From assembly GCA_030627905.1 (NCBI GenBank), contig DAOVRZ010000111.1:1-18898 (forward strand): a stretch of 18,898 nucleotides of DNA. The letters run 5' to 3'. Origin of the DNA: JAGMES01 sp023128035. Lineage in GTDB: Bacteria; Bacillota; Halanaerobiia; DY22613. Shown here in pieces: positions 1 to 8,855 of the stretch. The position numbers were made by a program, and so were the translations under genes. Below the pieces are notes generated by a model that made no database searches, was not told where the DNA came from, and worked only from the letters and a program-made list of their open reading frames with translations. Within the stretch, counting starts at the first letter, position 1; each line of letters begins with the position of its first letter.

Positions 1-156
1 ATTCACCAGTTGGATCAGGTTAATGCAAAGTCTCCTATTATGGATGAAAAATGTTTCCCTGTATTGCACAGTCTAACTTCAGGTTTACCACGCAAAGTCA
101 ATCAGCTCTGTTATGGGACATTGATTGAGTGTTTTAAAGAGAAAAAATTACTTTGA
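1..156 (+). CDS. Transposition AAA ATPase (ExeA/TniB-like), C-terminal end only
   Basis: An open frame enters from the left edge and stops with TGA at 154-156, giving the last 51 residues. The tail contains LHSLTSGLPRKVNQLCYGTL, which matches the end of the AAA domain of ExeA-type ATPases (a sensor-2-like region, typically 'IHQLTGGIPRLINNLC'). Many transposons encode such an ATPase just after a DDE transposase, where it acts as a MuB/TniB-like target-selection helper. Repeats of transposon-end type lie 170-220 bp downstream, which supports a mobile-element role over a secretion role. The Walker motifs are outside the window, so the family call rests on the C-terminus alone. Confidence 0.6.
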   Translation: MHQLDQVNAKSPIMDEKCFPVLHSLTSGLPRKVNQLCYGTLIECFKEKKLL

Positions 157-210
157 TATTGTTTCAACATATTTGTCCTTAAGCCCATAGTTGATTATTG
201 CGAAATGGAA

Positions 211-241
211 GGGTTCTGATGTTTTCCCCTTGACAGAACCC
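211..241 (+). repeat. Stem-loop just downstream of the ATPase
   Basis: GGGTTCTG (211-218) and CAGAACCC (234-241) form a perfect 8 bp stem with a 15 base loop. No T-run follows, so it is not a standard intrinsic terminator. The right arm overlaps the -35 hexamer of the promoter at 230-257, so a protein or RNA folding here could influence that promoter. Confidence 0.5.
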
Positions 242-257
242 TTGAATGGAGTATAAT
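230..257 (+). promoter_or_regulatory. Consensus sigma-A promoter near the transposon end, reading right
   Basis: TTGACA (230-235) and TATAAT (252-257) are both exact consensus hexamers with a 16 base spacer. The expected start is about 264-266. No gene lies downstream before the terminator at 282-316, so the predicted product is an RNA of about 50 nt, or read-through beyond the element. Confidence 0.6.
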
Positions 258-281
258 TTTAAAAGGGCTTAAGACAGTTTG

Positions 282-316
282 GAGTATTCTTTTATACTGG
301 AAGAATACTCTTTTTT
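282..316 (+). terminator. Intrinsic terminator after the transposon ATPase
   Basis: GAGTATTCTT (282-291) pairs perfectly with AAGAATACTC (301-310) around a 9 base loop and is followed by six T (311-316). It would end transcripts from the ATPase gene and from the promoter at 230-257. Confidence 0.8.
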
Positions 317-322
317 CTCTAA

Positions 323-375
323 TGTACTGCCAAATTCCTTGTCAAACTGACTGCCATTTTCTTTGTCTCATAACA
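323..375. mobile_element. Putative terminal region of a Mu/Tn7-like transposon
   Basis: Two direct repeats, ACTGCCAAATTCCTTGTC (326-343) and ACTGCCATTTTCTTTGTC (350-367), are spaced 24 bp apart. Read on the minus strand, the region begins TGTTATGA and continues with two GACAA-type transposase-binding-site-like repeats; on the plus strand it ends ATAACA at 375. Subterminal repeats of this size and TGT...ACA ends are usual for Mu/Tn5053/Tn7-type elements that use an AAA helper ATPase. The terminal base at 375 is inferred because the other end is not in the window. The alternative is a TGTAC end at 323 facing right. Confidence 0.5.
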
Positions 376-505
376 CTATTACATCATCAATTATATTAGA
401 AGGCATCTTAAAAGGAAGATACTCTGTCTTAAATCTCTCCCAATTATCATTGTCTTTTAGAATATTTTTAATTGTTATTTTTTGAGATGTCTTAGCTTTA
501 GTCAT
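368..505 (-). pseudogene. N-terminal remnant of a transposase-like gene, cut by the neighbouring transposon
   Basis: A minus-strand frame starts with ATG at 505 and encodes about 43 native residues (MTKAKTSQKITIKNILKDND, then NWERFKTEYLPFKMPSNIID). It then runs into the repeat-bearing sequence ending at 375 and stops at once (TGA at 368-370). The pattern W..F...Y....P..I...V resembles the first 40 residues of IS91-like zinc-binding transposases, but without the Cys motifs that follow in those proteins this is only a suggestion. The codons change from gene-like to transposon-end repeats exactly at the junction, so the element probably inserted here. Confidence 0.35.
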
Positions 506-852
506 AATACTATTTCTTTCAACAAAGTTATCCACAAACCTTTAAAAGTATAATTTCCTATACAATAAAAAAGACAATTCTATGAAAATAAAGATTTTTG
601 CAGCAGACTCATTATATTAAAAATTACCCATTAATAATGATAAGGTTCACCGTATCATACTATAAAACTAGTTATCAAAAACACTTTTATAAAAATAATT
701 ATTGCCATTTGTTAATAATTATATTTATTTTATGTCAAAATTTATGATATTCAACACTCCTCTGTAAATCACTAAGCTTGTTTCTCTCTAACCAAAGTTT
801 CTTATGTTCATTTATTTTCTACTTTCATTTTTGCTAACCTCCATATCTTATT
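506..852. other. AT-rich gap, nothing recognised
   Basis: This 347 base stretch has no credible open frame on either strand, no RNA gene and no convincing hairpin. It contains one exact DnaA-box-like TTATCCACA (528-536), which is too isolated to mean an origin. It lies downstream of the minus-strand EEP gene but shows no clear intrinsic terminator for it. Confidence 0.5.
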
Positions 853-1644
853 TTATAACGATAACTCACCAATCACTGGATAATGATCAGATGGATAAAC
901 CCCATCAATTTTTCTACGATCTATTTTGGTATCCATAATTTTTAAATCAGAGGTTACAAAGATATAGTCAATTGGTTCTCCTTGTATTTTACCAGAAAAA
1001 TAATGAAAAGTCGCTCCAATATTCTCCAAAATAGAATATGTATCCTTAAGTTCAGCACTAAAACCACCAATTTTCGTATTCCCTCTTAAAAATCTCACCA
1101 CTTCTGTATTTGTTTTTGAGTTTAAATCTCCCATAAGAATCATCGGCAGACCTTTTTGTTTAAAAGCATTCTGCATCTTTTTCCATATTAAAAGAATACC
1201 CTGCTCTCTGGCTTTTCTGCTCCAATGATCCAAATGAGTATTATAACAGATAAATTCATTTGCAATATCAGTAACTGAGCGAAAATGAACCCAGGTGCAA
1301 ATTCTTGGAAGAGAACTCCACCAACTTTTACTTCCTGGGTTTTTTGGCGTTTTAGATAACCAGAATTGGCCATTCTCTATTATCTCAAGCTCATCTTTTT
1401 TATAAAAAATAGCTGAATATTCTCCTATATTTCCACCTTCACGACCTTCGCCAGTGTATTGGTAGTCATCTAATAACTGATCCAGATCAGTTAACATAAA
1501 AAACAAACCTTCCTGTGTACCAACAATTAAAGGATCATTATCAATTATTATTTTTGCAACCTTCTCTTTGCGAAACCACCAACCATTCTTTCTATCAAGT
1601 GCATTGTTATATCTTAAATTAAATGACATCACTTTAAATTTCAT
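853..1644 (-). CDS. Endonuclease/exonuclease/phosphatase family protein
   Basis: A metal-dependent phosphoesterase of the DNase I-like EEP fold, 263 residues, which is normal for a single-domain member. The family signature is complete and in order: SFNLRYNN (7-14) with the metal-site Asn9, TQE with metal-binding Glu45, NTHLDH (135-140) with the catalytic His, GDLNS (172-176), DYIFVT (226-231) and the terminal SDHYPV (252-257). No signal peptide or membrane segment is visible, so it should act in the cytoplasm. EEP enzymes cleave nucleic acids, inositol phosphates, lipids or sugar phosphates, and the substrate cannot be read from the motifs. It lies 69 bp behind the GH38 mannosidase on the same strand, so the substrate may be a mannose-containing or phosphorylated metabolite. 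The ATG is preceded by GGTGAGG five bases away. Confidence 0.85.
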   Translation of the reverse strand: MKFKVMSFNLRYNNALDRKNGWWFRKEKVAKIIIDNDPLIVGTQEGLFFMLTDLDQLLDDYQYTGEGREGGNIGEYSAIFYKKDELEIIENGQFWLSKTPKNPGSKSWWSSLPRICTWVHFRSVTDIANEFICYNTHLDHWSRKAREQGILLIWKKMQNAFKQKGLPMILMGDLNSKTNTEVVRFLRGNTKIGGFSAELKDTYSILENIGATFHYFSGKIQGEPIDYIFVTSDLKIMDTKIDRRKIDGVYPSDHYPVIGELSL

Positions 1645-1713
1645 AAATTCCTCACCTTATCACACATATCTTTTAAAGGAACGTTTTTCAATTATGTTCC
1701 ATTAACCTGAATT

Positions 1714-4700
1714 TTATACTAACCCCACTTTAAATGTCCATATCTCAAATGGCCTCACATTAAACTCAAACTCATTATCAGTAAACGCTATTTTTTTCAG
1801 CTCTTTCTCCATCAGATTACACTCAACAACTTCTTTAATACCACCTGCCAAATTAACCTTTACTCTATCGCGTTTATTACCAAACTCATAGAAACGCAAG
1901 ATCAAACTATCATCATCTTCAGCTTTTTTAACAGTATCCAAAATAACACTCTGAGCGTCAATATCTACGAAGGACTGTACTTGAGGTAAGTTACCGCCTT
2001 CACTCTCATACTTCATAGCTAATAATGGGTAGTTTAATTCAAAAGCCTCTTTTGTAGTTCCACCCTCATACCAATCTCCCCTATGTGGATATAGACTATA
2101 AGTGAAGCTGTGCTGGCCTTGATCAGCTTCTCGATCTGGATCAATTCCAGATTTAATCAAGGTCAATCTCATGGTCTGATCTTTAACATCATAACCATAT
2201 TTACAATCATTCAATAGACTTACTCCATATTCTCTCTCAGAAAGATCAGCCCATTTTTGAGCAACTGTTTCAAATTTCGCATAATCCCAACTTGTATTCC
2301 AATGGGTTGGTCTTTCAGCATTACCATATTGAATTTCAAATGTAGCTTTAGTACTTCTCACATCAATTGGGAAAGCTACTTTTAAGAGAATTTGATGTTC
2401 ATGCCATTCTACATCAGTTTTGAAGTCGATTCTTCTCTTGTCAGCATAGACTACCATTCTTTGTTCGATTACTGAGTCAAGAACTTCCCACTTGAAGCGA
2501 ATAACAACACGATCTGGCCCATTTTCTTCGATTTTCATTTCAATGAGATTATCTACAATATATTGTTTTTCTTGATAATAAAGATCTATATCCCAGGCAT
2601 CAAACATCATCGGTTTATCTTCGAAAGTTTGTAACTCATTGACAATATCTCCTTTTGGTAGAATCTCACGGCCTGCTTCTTTATCATAGATAGATGTGAT
2701 CTGTCCTTTAACGTTTAGCTTAATCAGGAAAAATTTATTCTCAATCTCTTCTTTATCAACTCTTAATTCGCTAAATTGATTTAAAACTGAAGAATCAGCC
2801 TTTTCAACTACTTTAAATGTCCTGTAACCTAGAGAAGGTATTTCGGGAACAGTAATCTTTAACTCTTTAATACAACCATTTTCGATTACTTTGACAAATA
2901 ATTCTTTGCCATCATCGGTCACAAAAGATTTATTAGCTAATCCCTCTTCCCATGGGGTTGTCACTTCACCGGGTCTGGCCCAGGAAAGTGGGTTAAAAAC
3001 AACCAGTTTTTCTCCAGCAACTTCTACATTACTTGCTATAGCTACTAGTGAATTATTTAATAAGTCATTACCAGAATCTAAAATTTTAGCAAACTCTTCT
3101 TCACTATCTTCATAAACTTCATGTATTGATGAACCAGGTAAAATATCATGAAATTGATTACGAAGAATAGTCTTCCATCCTACATTGATATCCTTCTGTG
3201 GATAGCTATGGTCATTTAGAAATTTGCTCGCAAAACTATTGTATAATTCCACATTATGATATAAAATCTCACTCACACGATTGTTCTTCTTAGTTCTTCC
3301 TTGTGATGTATAAGTTCCTCTATGATATTCTAAATATAATTCTCCATCCACTACAGGAAGTTTCGGATTGTCTTGCACTTTTTCCTTTAATCTATTAAAA
3401 AAAGGTTCTGCCTTACCAAACTGAACCTCAGGTATTCCTGGTATCTCCTGCATCCTTTTACCAAACTCAATCATCTCTTTAGTTGGTCCACCGCCACCGT
3501 CACCCCAGCCGTAAGCTAGCAACAACTCATCATTGATATTTTTCTGATTATAATTATTCCAAATCCATTTAACACTCGCAGGTTTTAAAAAGCCATTATA
3601 TGTATAAAAACGTGAATCTCCTACATCAGAAGTAGTAATATAATGAGTCAAAATTTCTGTTCCATCCAAACCTCGCCAGTTGAACGTATCATAAGTTGGA
3701 CAGTTATACTGACTCCAACTTATCTTTGTTGTCATAAAATATTTTAATCCACTTTTAGCAATAATCTGAGGTAAAGCCCATGAATAGCCGAATACATCAG
3801 GCAACCATAAAATATTACAATCTACTCCAAACTCTTCTTCCATAAATCTAGTACCGAATAAAAATTGTCTTACCAATGATTCACCAGATGGTATATTGCA
3901 ATCTGCTTCTACCCACATGCCACCAGTGACTTCCCATTCACCTGACTTTACTCTTTCTTTAATCTTATCATAAATTTCTGGATAATCTTCCTTAATAAAC
4001 TCATATAACTGTGGTGTACTTTGTAAAAATTGAAATTCAGGATATTGATCCATCAAATGTATTACTGTTGAAAAAGTACGTGAACATTTTTCTCTGGTAT
4101 GACATAATCTCCACAACCAGGCAACATCAATATGAGAATGACCAATTGCAGTTACAACAGGTCTGTTTTCTTCCTTCAACTTATATTCTTTTAATTTTCT
4201 TTTTAGTAAAGTATTAGCTAATTCAATAGAATCATAGAATTTTCTCGACCTTGGTTTTCTATTGTCAATAGTATTAATAGCTTCATTTAAAAGACCTAAC
4301 AAATTCTCACGATCAAAATTTCCTTCTTCAAGTATCTTAATAGTCATCAAAACAGTAGCCGCTCTAAAGAAAAAATCTTCAGCTTGTTCATTTATCTTAA
4401 CTAAACTAGCCTCTTTAAATAATCTAAAATCATTTTGCAATCCACTCCAGGACTTAATAGCTACATCAATTTGGCCAGTTTGAAACCATTCTGGCTTTAA
4501 ATATACTTCCTTATGGTTTTGATCTAAACCCTGAACAGGATTTCCATTAATATAAACTAAAGATTCTGTCCCAGCAAGACCACCTTCCTGACCAACACCA
4601 AGAATAAAATAAAGAGCTATTTTCTCTGTTCTCCACTCTTTTGGAATATCAACCTTCGTTCTAAACCAGGCAGTTACATCTCTTCCACCCCAAATTTTAC

Positions 4701-4863
4701 CCGTAGTGATTTTATCCCATCTATTATCGTTAAAATCTATTTGGTTAGCTTCCGTATCATTTCCCTGATAAAATTTTAATTTTTTTATACGAATTTTTTC
4801 TTCATAAACATACTTCTTCAAATCCTCAATATAACGCTGCGCTTTTTCTTTAGTAAAGTACAT
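1714..4863 (-). CDS. Alpha-mannosidase, glycoside hydrolase family 38
   Basis: A retaining, zinc-dependent alpha-mannosidase of 1049 residues, the full length of the Ams1-like cytosolic type. A beta-rich N-terminal domain (about 1-230) leads to the catalytic barrel starting with GHSHIDVAWLWR (241-252; His244 and Asp246 are zinc ligands). LPDVFGYS (354-361) carries the expected nucleophile Asp356. GWGDGGGGP (452-460), YHRGTYTSQGRTK (513-525) and FHDILPGSS (571-579, zinc His572) follow, then the middle helical and C-terminal beta domains. No signal peptide is present, so it probably trims imported or recycled mannosides in the cytoplasm. The ATG at 4863 has AAAGGGGGA upstream. The EEP gene follows in the same direction. 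The exact linkage (alpha-1,2/1,3/1,6 or mannosylglycerate) is not readable. Confidence 0.93.
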   Translation of the reverse strand: MYFTKEKAQRYIEDLKKYVYEEKIRIKKLKFYQGNDTEANQIDFNDNRWDKITTGKIWGGRDVTAWFRTKVDIPKEWRTEKIALYFILGVGQEGGLAGTESLVYINGNPVQGLDQNHKEVYLKPEWFQTGQIDVAIKSWSGLQNDFRLFKEASLVKINEQAEDFFFRAATVLMTIKILEEGNFDRENLLGLLNEAINTIDNRKPRSRKFYDSIELANTLLKRKLKEYKLKEENRPVVTAIGHSHIDVAWLWRLCHTREKCSRTFSTVIHLMDQYPEFQFLQSTPQLYEFIKEDYPEIYDKIKERVKSGEWEVTGGMWVEADCNIPSGESLVRQFLFGTRFMEEEFGVDCNILWLPDVFGYSWALPQIIAKSGLKYFMTTKISWSQYNCPTYDTFNWRGLDGTEILTHYITTSDVGDSRFYTYNGFLKPASVKWIWNNYNQKNINDELLLAYGWGDGGGGPTKEMIEFGKRMQEIPGIPEVQFGKAEPFFNRLKEKVQDNPKLPVVDGELYLEYHRGTYTSQGRTKKNNRVSEILYHNVELYNSFASKFLNDHSYPQKDINVGWKTILRNQFHDILPGSSIHEVYEDSEEEFAKILDSGNDLLNNSLVAIASNVEVAGEKLVVFNPLSWARPGEVTTPWEEGLANKSFVTDDGKELFVKVIENGCIKELKITVPEIPSLGYRTFKVVEKADSSVLNQFSELRVDKEEIENKFFLIKLNVKGQITSIYDKEAGREILPKGDIVNELQTFEDKPMMFDAWDIDLYYQEKQYIVDNLIEMKIEENGPDRVVIRFKWEVLDSVIEQRMVVYADKRRIDFKTDVEWHEHQILLKVAFPIDVRSTKATFEIQYGNAERPTHWNTSWDYAKFETVAQKWADLSEREYGVSLLNDCKYGYDVKDQTMRLTLIKSGIDPDREADQGQHSFTYSLYPHRGDWYEGGTTKEAFELNYPLLAMKYESEGGNLPQVQSFVDIDAQSVILDTVKKAEDDDSLILRFYEFGNKRDRVKVNLAGGIKEVVECNLMEKELKKIAFTDNEFEFNVRPFEIWTFKVGLV

Positions 4864-4950
4864 AGTTATGATTTCCCCCTTTAAAAAACAAATCCATTAG
4901 CTATTGTTAATATATATTAAATATTATATTCAAAAATCATTAGTTACTCT

Positions 4951-4991
4951 AAAAAAATGACCCTAACCTATAATTACTAGGCGAAGGTCAT
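4951..4991 (-). terminator. Terminator of the GntR/ABC operon
   Basis: Read on the minus strand, ATGACC (4991-4986) pairs with GGTCAT (4962-4957). An inner CCTA/TAGG stem lies within the loop, and a run of T (4957-4951) follows. It sits 43 bases after the permease stop and ahead of the mannosidase promoter region. Confidence 0.65.
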
Positions 4992-5033
4992 GTAAAGATC
5001 TTCTTTCATTCTTAATCTATCTTCATTATCCTT

Positions 5034-6632
5034 TTACACAAAAATTTTATTAAATCGTTCAATATAGTACTTATTGAGAAGATATCTTGAGATCAAATAT
5101 AACACAAAACTAAAACCTATCAAAAGTATAGTAAAACTTTCTGGATTAATTTTAGGGAGAATCTTATACAATTGATATAAAGCAAAAATAAAGATAAACC
5201 TAACAACCATAGATAGCATAACATTTAGATTATTTTTTACAGCAGCCGTTGGATTCGTCCAGTCCAATAGAGGACGATGTATATTTATGAAAATATCTAA
5301 TGTCGCCATTAATAAAGTTACAGATATGCATAGGAGAGTTCCCAGCGTAACTATTTTTGCAGTCAAAGGCATAATAAAACTACTAAGGATACCTAAAATC
5401 ACTGAACTTAGAAGATTAAGAACTATAGTAGTAAGAATCCTATATCTAATATTATCTTTGATACTAATCGGTAAAACTTTAGTTTCCCAGAAGCATTTTC
5501 CTTCCCTAGTTATAGCTGTAGCTGATAAATTCGCTACAATAGCTGGTGATACTAAAATTCCACCAAAAATAAATACTAAATATGGACTAATTTTTGGTGA
5601 ATTAAAAAAATCTAAAGAAACTTCTCCAGAAAACATCATAATCACAAATATTAAAACTGGAATAAATAAGCTTAGCATAGTATTCAAAAAGAATGTAGGT
5701 TGTTTAAAAATTACTAAAAGATTTCTCCGCAAAAGTTGATATCCCTTACTACGCTTTTTATAATATATCTTTCCAGTTTTTGAACCTGTTTCTTGATTGA
5801 AATTAAGAATAGCTTTTTTATAAAATACTTTTGCCAATGATCTTAATAAAACTAAGAAAGCTAGATTAAGGCCAATAAAAAATACAGCGTCTTTAAATGA
5901 TCCAAGAATCATTTTTGTTAACCATACACTTGGGGGAAAACGTAAACCTAAATATCTTAATAATCCATCTTCTTGCATAAATATTTGTTGAATAAACTCT
6001 GGATTCGATTCCTGACGGATAACAACAAATTGCATGGCGACTAATAATACTATTAAAATTAGACCAGCAAGAATTGAAAGCAAATTTCTATATTTACTAC
6101 CACTTATAAACTTCATTACTGGAAGTATAATCAATGCGGAAATAAGCATTGGTAAAATCGGAACCAACAAAATCGCAATCAGCCCAAAAATAATCAGAGA
6201 AATGCTAAAACTAATATTTATCCCGTAGATTACTATCGTCGGTACAAACACTAAACTAGTTATACCCAGTAAATATACATAGATCGAACTTAATTTAGCG
6301 AAAATAATACTCTCTTCTTTGATAGGCAATGATATTAAAAACTTTATATCACTTGCATAAAAAAATGTAGATACAATAAATGATATTCCTATAAAAAAAG
6401 CCATAAATACTGCACTGATATACATCGAAGTTATCGTCAACTCTGGATGGTTTATCTGCAAAAAAGTTTTAAATAAAGATGAAGATAACGGAAAAGATGG
6501 AATCATTAGCAAAGCAAAAAGCACTATCACTAATATTGATTCTAATTTACCTTTTTTCAAACCCAAACCACTCTGATAACGACTCCAAAACTCCTTCAAT
6601 TGAATTTTCGTTAAAGATAGAAATTTATTCAT
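5034..6632 (-). CDS. ABC transporter permease subunit (exporter type)
   Basis: A polytopic membrane protein of 532 residues with roughly a dozen hydrophobic segments, for example about 31-53, 69-92, 115-137, 141-172 and 183-205, and more to the C-terminus. The cytoplasmic stretch FLISLPIKEESIIFAKL (98-114) is characteristic of large two-half ABC-2-like permeases, where 'LLSLPI' precedes the coupling helix. Its ATG overlaps the ATPase stop codon (ATGAATAA), so the two are translationally coupled and should form one transporter in the cytoplasmic membrane. The substrate is unknown. Operons with a YtrA-type repressor commonly export or sense cell-envelope-active compounds, which is family knowledge rather than something shown here. 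Confidence 0.8.
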   Translation of the reverse strand: MNKFLSLTKIQLKEFWSRYQSGLGLKKGKLESILVIVLFALLMIPSFPLSSSLFKTFLQINHPELTITSMYISAVFMAFFIGISFIVSTFFYASDIKFLISLPIKEESIIFAKLSSIYVYLLGITSLVFVPTIVIYGINISFSISLIIFGLIAILLVPILPMLISALIILPVMKFISGSKYRNLLSILAGLILIVLLVAMQFVVIRQESNPEFIQQIFMQEDGLLRYLGLRFPPSVWLTKMILGSFKDAVFFIGLNLAFLVLLRSLAKVFYKKAILNFNQETGSKTGKIYYKKRSKGYQLLRRNLLVIFKQPTFFLNTMLSLFIPVLIFVIMMFSGEVSLDFFNSPKISPYLVFIFGGILVSPAIVANLSATAITREGKCFWETKVLPISIKDNIRYRILTTIVLNLLSSVILGILSSFIMPLTAKIVTLGTLLCISVTLLMATLDIFINIHRPLLDWTNPTAAVKNNLNVMLSMVVRFIFIFALYQLYKILPKINPESFTILLIGFSFVLYLISRYLLNKYYIERFNKIFV

Positions 6633-7344
6633 TTTTCGTCATCTCCAAGAATATTTCTTCCAAACTACAATCAGATTGTTTTTTAATATTGTCTAAAGTA
6701 TCACATGCAATCAGTTTTCCTTGATGAATTATTCCAACCCGATCACAAAGATTCTCTACAACCTCCAAAACATGAGACGAGAAGAAAACTGTACCCCCAT
6801 TTTCACAATGCTCCTTCATTAAATCTTTAAGAAGCCTAGCTGAATGTGGATCTAAACCAACCAATGGTTCATCTAAAATCCATACTTTAGGATTGGGTAA
6901 AAGAGCACCAGAGATTAAAAGTTTTTGCTTCATTCCGTGTGAATAAGAATTCACAGGATTTGTTAATACATCATGTAAGCCAAAAGCTCTTGTGAATTTT
7001 TCAATTTTTTCTTTTCTAGTTGACAGCGACACCTCGTACATATCAGCAATAAAATTTAAATAATCAATTCCTGTAATAGAATTAAAAATGGTCGGATGAT
7101 CAGGAACATAGGTGAAATTCATCTTTGCTTTGATTGAAGATTTAATAATATCAAAACCATTGATCCTGATTTCTCCTTCTGAAGGAGCTAGTATTCCTGT
7201 AATCATTTTAATTGTCGTTGTCTTCCCAGCACCATTTGGTCCAATAAAACCAAATATCTCTCCCTGCTCAATTTCTAACGTTAAGTGATCAACAGCGTTT
7301 TTCTTACCATCATACGTTTTCGTGGCATTACTTACTTTTAACAT
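6625..7344 (-). CDS. ABC transporter ATP-binding protein
   Basis: The nucleotide-binding subunit, 239 residues from the chosen start. It has Walker A GPNGAGKTT (35-43), signature SYSHGMKQK (133-141), Walker B VWILDEP (154-160), D-loop GLDP and H-loop His191. The usual Q-loop glutamine is in the form 'YVPDHP' (79-84), as is common in NatA/CcmA-type drug and envelope exporters. The frame stays open upstream to 7455, but the ATG at 7344 is preferred: GAGGAGG sits seven bases before it, the ABC domain begins at once (MLKVSNATKTYDG), and the longer version would overlap the preceding gene. It overlaps the permease start by 8 bases. Confidence 0.93.
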   Translation of the reverse strand: MLKVSNATKTYDGKKNAVDHLTLEIEQGEIFGFIGPNGAGKTTTIKMITGILAPSEGEIRINGFDIIKSSIKAKMNFTYVPDHPTIFNSITGIDYLNFIADMYEVSLSTRKEKIEKFTRAFGLHDVLTNPVNSYSHGMKQKLLISGALLPNPKVWILDEPLVGLDPHSARLLKDLMKEHCENGGTVFFSSHVLEVVENLCDRVGIIHQGKLIACDTLDNIKKQSDCSLEEIFLEMTKNE

Positions 7345-7364
7345 ATACAACCTCCTCAAATAAT

Positions 7365-8438
7365 TTATATTGAAAAAATAAACGTAATAATAACAAATAA
7401 AATAATCACTGTCATGAATATCCAAGCTCCTGATCTTGCAAAATTTAATGTCCATCCAAGACCGAATCTTTTTTCAATCCACAAAGATGGATCTTTTGGA
7501 TTATAATAAAACCAACCAATTTTCCAATATTTATCATCGGCTCTAACCAACTCCTCTTCTTCTCGCTCTTCTTCATTCATCTTTAAAAGATGTCCACTTT
7601 GACCAATGAACATAAAAACGATAATAGGGAGTAAAATCAATATCGGTAATAAAAGCACCATAATCAAGCTAATATTACTAAACTTTATAATCTGAAACAT
7701 CTGTATATGCAGAAAAAACATTGATACATTAATTAAAACAGACAAATAAATAACCATAACTGCGATAAACTTTTTAAATCTAAATGAACGTATTTGAGCA
7801 GCCTTTAAATCCTTACCACTTAACTCTTCTTTAGCTCTATTTATAACCATAAATACATAAACTAATAATCCTGTAACTAAAGTGTTTATAATAGGAAGCA
7901 TAAATACTGTTAAAAAATTTTTTTGTTGATAACCAACAATATTCCCTGCAAGGTCATACTTTACTGGTAATTGATTGGGGAGTTTATCATATAAAACTAC
8001 TCCTAATATAAATGACGCTACTATAAATACCAAATTAATAGCAAACCAATATGGCGAAATGTCTTTCATTTTTCTATTAACTGTTGAAACTACTACTTTA
8101 GTAGAATAATTAATCTCGCTCTGATGTGTTTTTAAAAATAATTTAGCTCTCTGTCTATGAAAATAATATACAATCCATGCTGTTAAAATTACAAATAAAA
8201 TTTGCAAAAAAGTGCCTACTTCCACGTTTAAAGGAGTCAGCCAAACCAAAACCGTTATTATAGCCATGATCACTAAATTTAAAATAGCATAACTTTTTCT
8301 TAATATTTTGGCTTCATTATGTTTTCCCAATTCTATTCCTACTCGATATCCAAAAAGTATATCTCTTTTACTATAATAAGGTGTGAAAGCAATCACGCTA
8401 AAGATAATTGCATTTATTGCTAATATAATATCTTCCAT
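7365..8438 (-). CDS. DUF1648/DUF5808 membrane protein
   Basis: A membrane protein of 357 residues with about eight hydrophobic segments, including pairs near the N-terminus, 133-150, a central group, and a last one at 339-357. Residues 153-166 (LPNQLPVKYDLAGN) match the DUF1648 core. Residues 301-330 (DDKYWKIGWFYYNPKDP, then WIEKRFGLGWT) match DUF5808. Proteins with this pairing usually sit beside YtrA/GntR repressors and ABC genes in Firmicutes and are thought to act in sensing or transport; no biochemical role is established that I can name. It starts 15 bases after the repressor with GGGAG seven bases before the ATG, and ends 20 bases before the ATPase, so it belongs to the operon. Confidence 0.8.
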   Translation of the reverse strand: MEDIILAINAIIFSVIAFTPYYSKRDILFGYRVGIELGKHNEAKILRKSYAILNLVIMAIITVLVWLTPLNVEVGTFLQILFVILTAWIVYYFHRQRAKLFLKTHQSEINYSTKVVVSTVNRKMKDISPYWFAINLVFIVASFILGVVLYDKLPNQLPVKYDLAGNIVGYQQKNFLTVFMLPIINTLVTGLLVYVFMVINRAKEELSGKDLKAAQIRSFRFKKFIAVMVIYLSVLINVSMFFLHIQMFQIIKFSNISLIMVLLLPILILLPIIVFMFIGQSGHLLKMNEEEREEEELVRADDKYWKIGWFYYNPKDPSLWIEKRFGLGWTLNFARSGAWIFMTVIILFVIITFIFSI

Positions 8439-8453
8439 TTTTTTGCTCCCGTC

Positions 8454-8822
8454 TTAATATTTATCTATCAAAGATTTTACCATACTCATTACCTCTTCTT
8501 TAGAAACCTGGAAACAAAGCCCTGTCGCAATTAATACATCCATCTCATTCTTTATCTTTTTCTTTATATAATCAGTCAAAATTCTTCGTTCCTTACCTGC
8601 AATCACTGCTCCCTTTCGACGGTGGGTAGTAATAATTCCCATCTGCTTTAATAGACCATACGCCTTATTTACAGTATTTTTATCTACGCCAATGTCTGAA
8701 GACAATTGTCTTACTGAGGGTAACTCTTCTCCATCTTCTAATTCACCTCTACTAATCCCCTTAATAATTTGATTATAAATTTGCAAATATATCGGTTCTT
8801 CAGATTCAAATTCAATTTCCAT
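8454..8822 (-). CDS. GntR family transcriptional repressor, YtrA type
   Basis: A winged-helix regulator of 122 residues, the short YtrA class: a GntR DNA-binding domain (about 1-75) and a small helical dimerisation tail with no ligand-binding domain. The start of the domain (EEPIYLQIYNQIIKGISRGE), the ELPSVRQLSSDIGVDKNTVNKAYGLL recognition region (listed here only as a family landmark) and the wing at THRRKGAVI are all present. ATG at 8822 is chosen because the family begins right there. A TTG at 8843 in the same frame, with AGGA upstream, is an alternative adding seven residues (MGGIWVF). It is the first gene of the operon and lies directly behind the palindrome at 8856-8892, so it very probably represses itself and the three genes that follow. 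Confidence 0.9.
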   Translation of the reverse strand: MEIEFESEEPIYLQIYNQIIKGISRGELEDGEELPSVRQLSSDIGVDKNTVNKAYGLLKQMGIITTHRRKGAVIAGKERRILTDYIKKKIKNEMDVLIATGLCFQVSKEEVMSMVKSLIDKY

Positions 8823-8855
8823 AAACACCCAAATACCCCCCAATCTATCCTAAGT

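Noticed and set aside
528..536. Exact DnaA box TTATCCACA
   Set aside because: Only one copy, with no cluster of boxes and no dnaA/dnaN nearby. A single 9 base match in AT-rich DNA is expected by chance.
5287..5739. Plus-strand frame of 150 codons
   Set aside because: It lies wholly inside the ABC permease gene on the other strand, has no ribosome site, and its sequence shows no domain.
7345..7455. Longer N-terminus for the ABC ATPase (37 extra residues)
   Set aside because: The extra part is Tyr/Phe/Asn-rich, unlike any ABC N-terminus, overlaps the upstream gene, and lacks a ribosome site. The ATG at 7344 has GAGGAGG in place.
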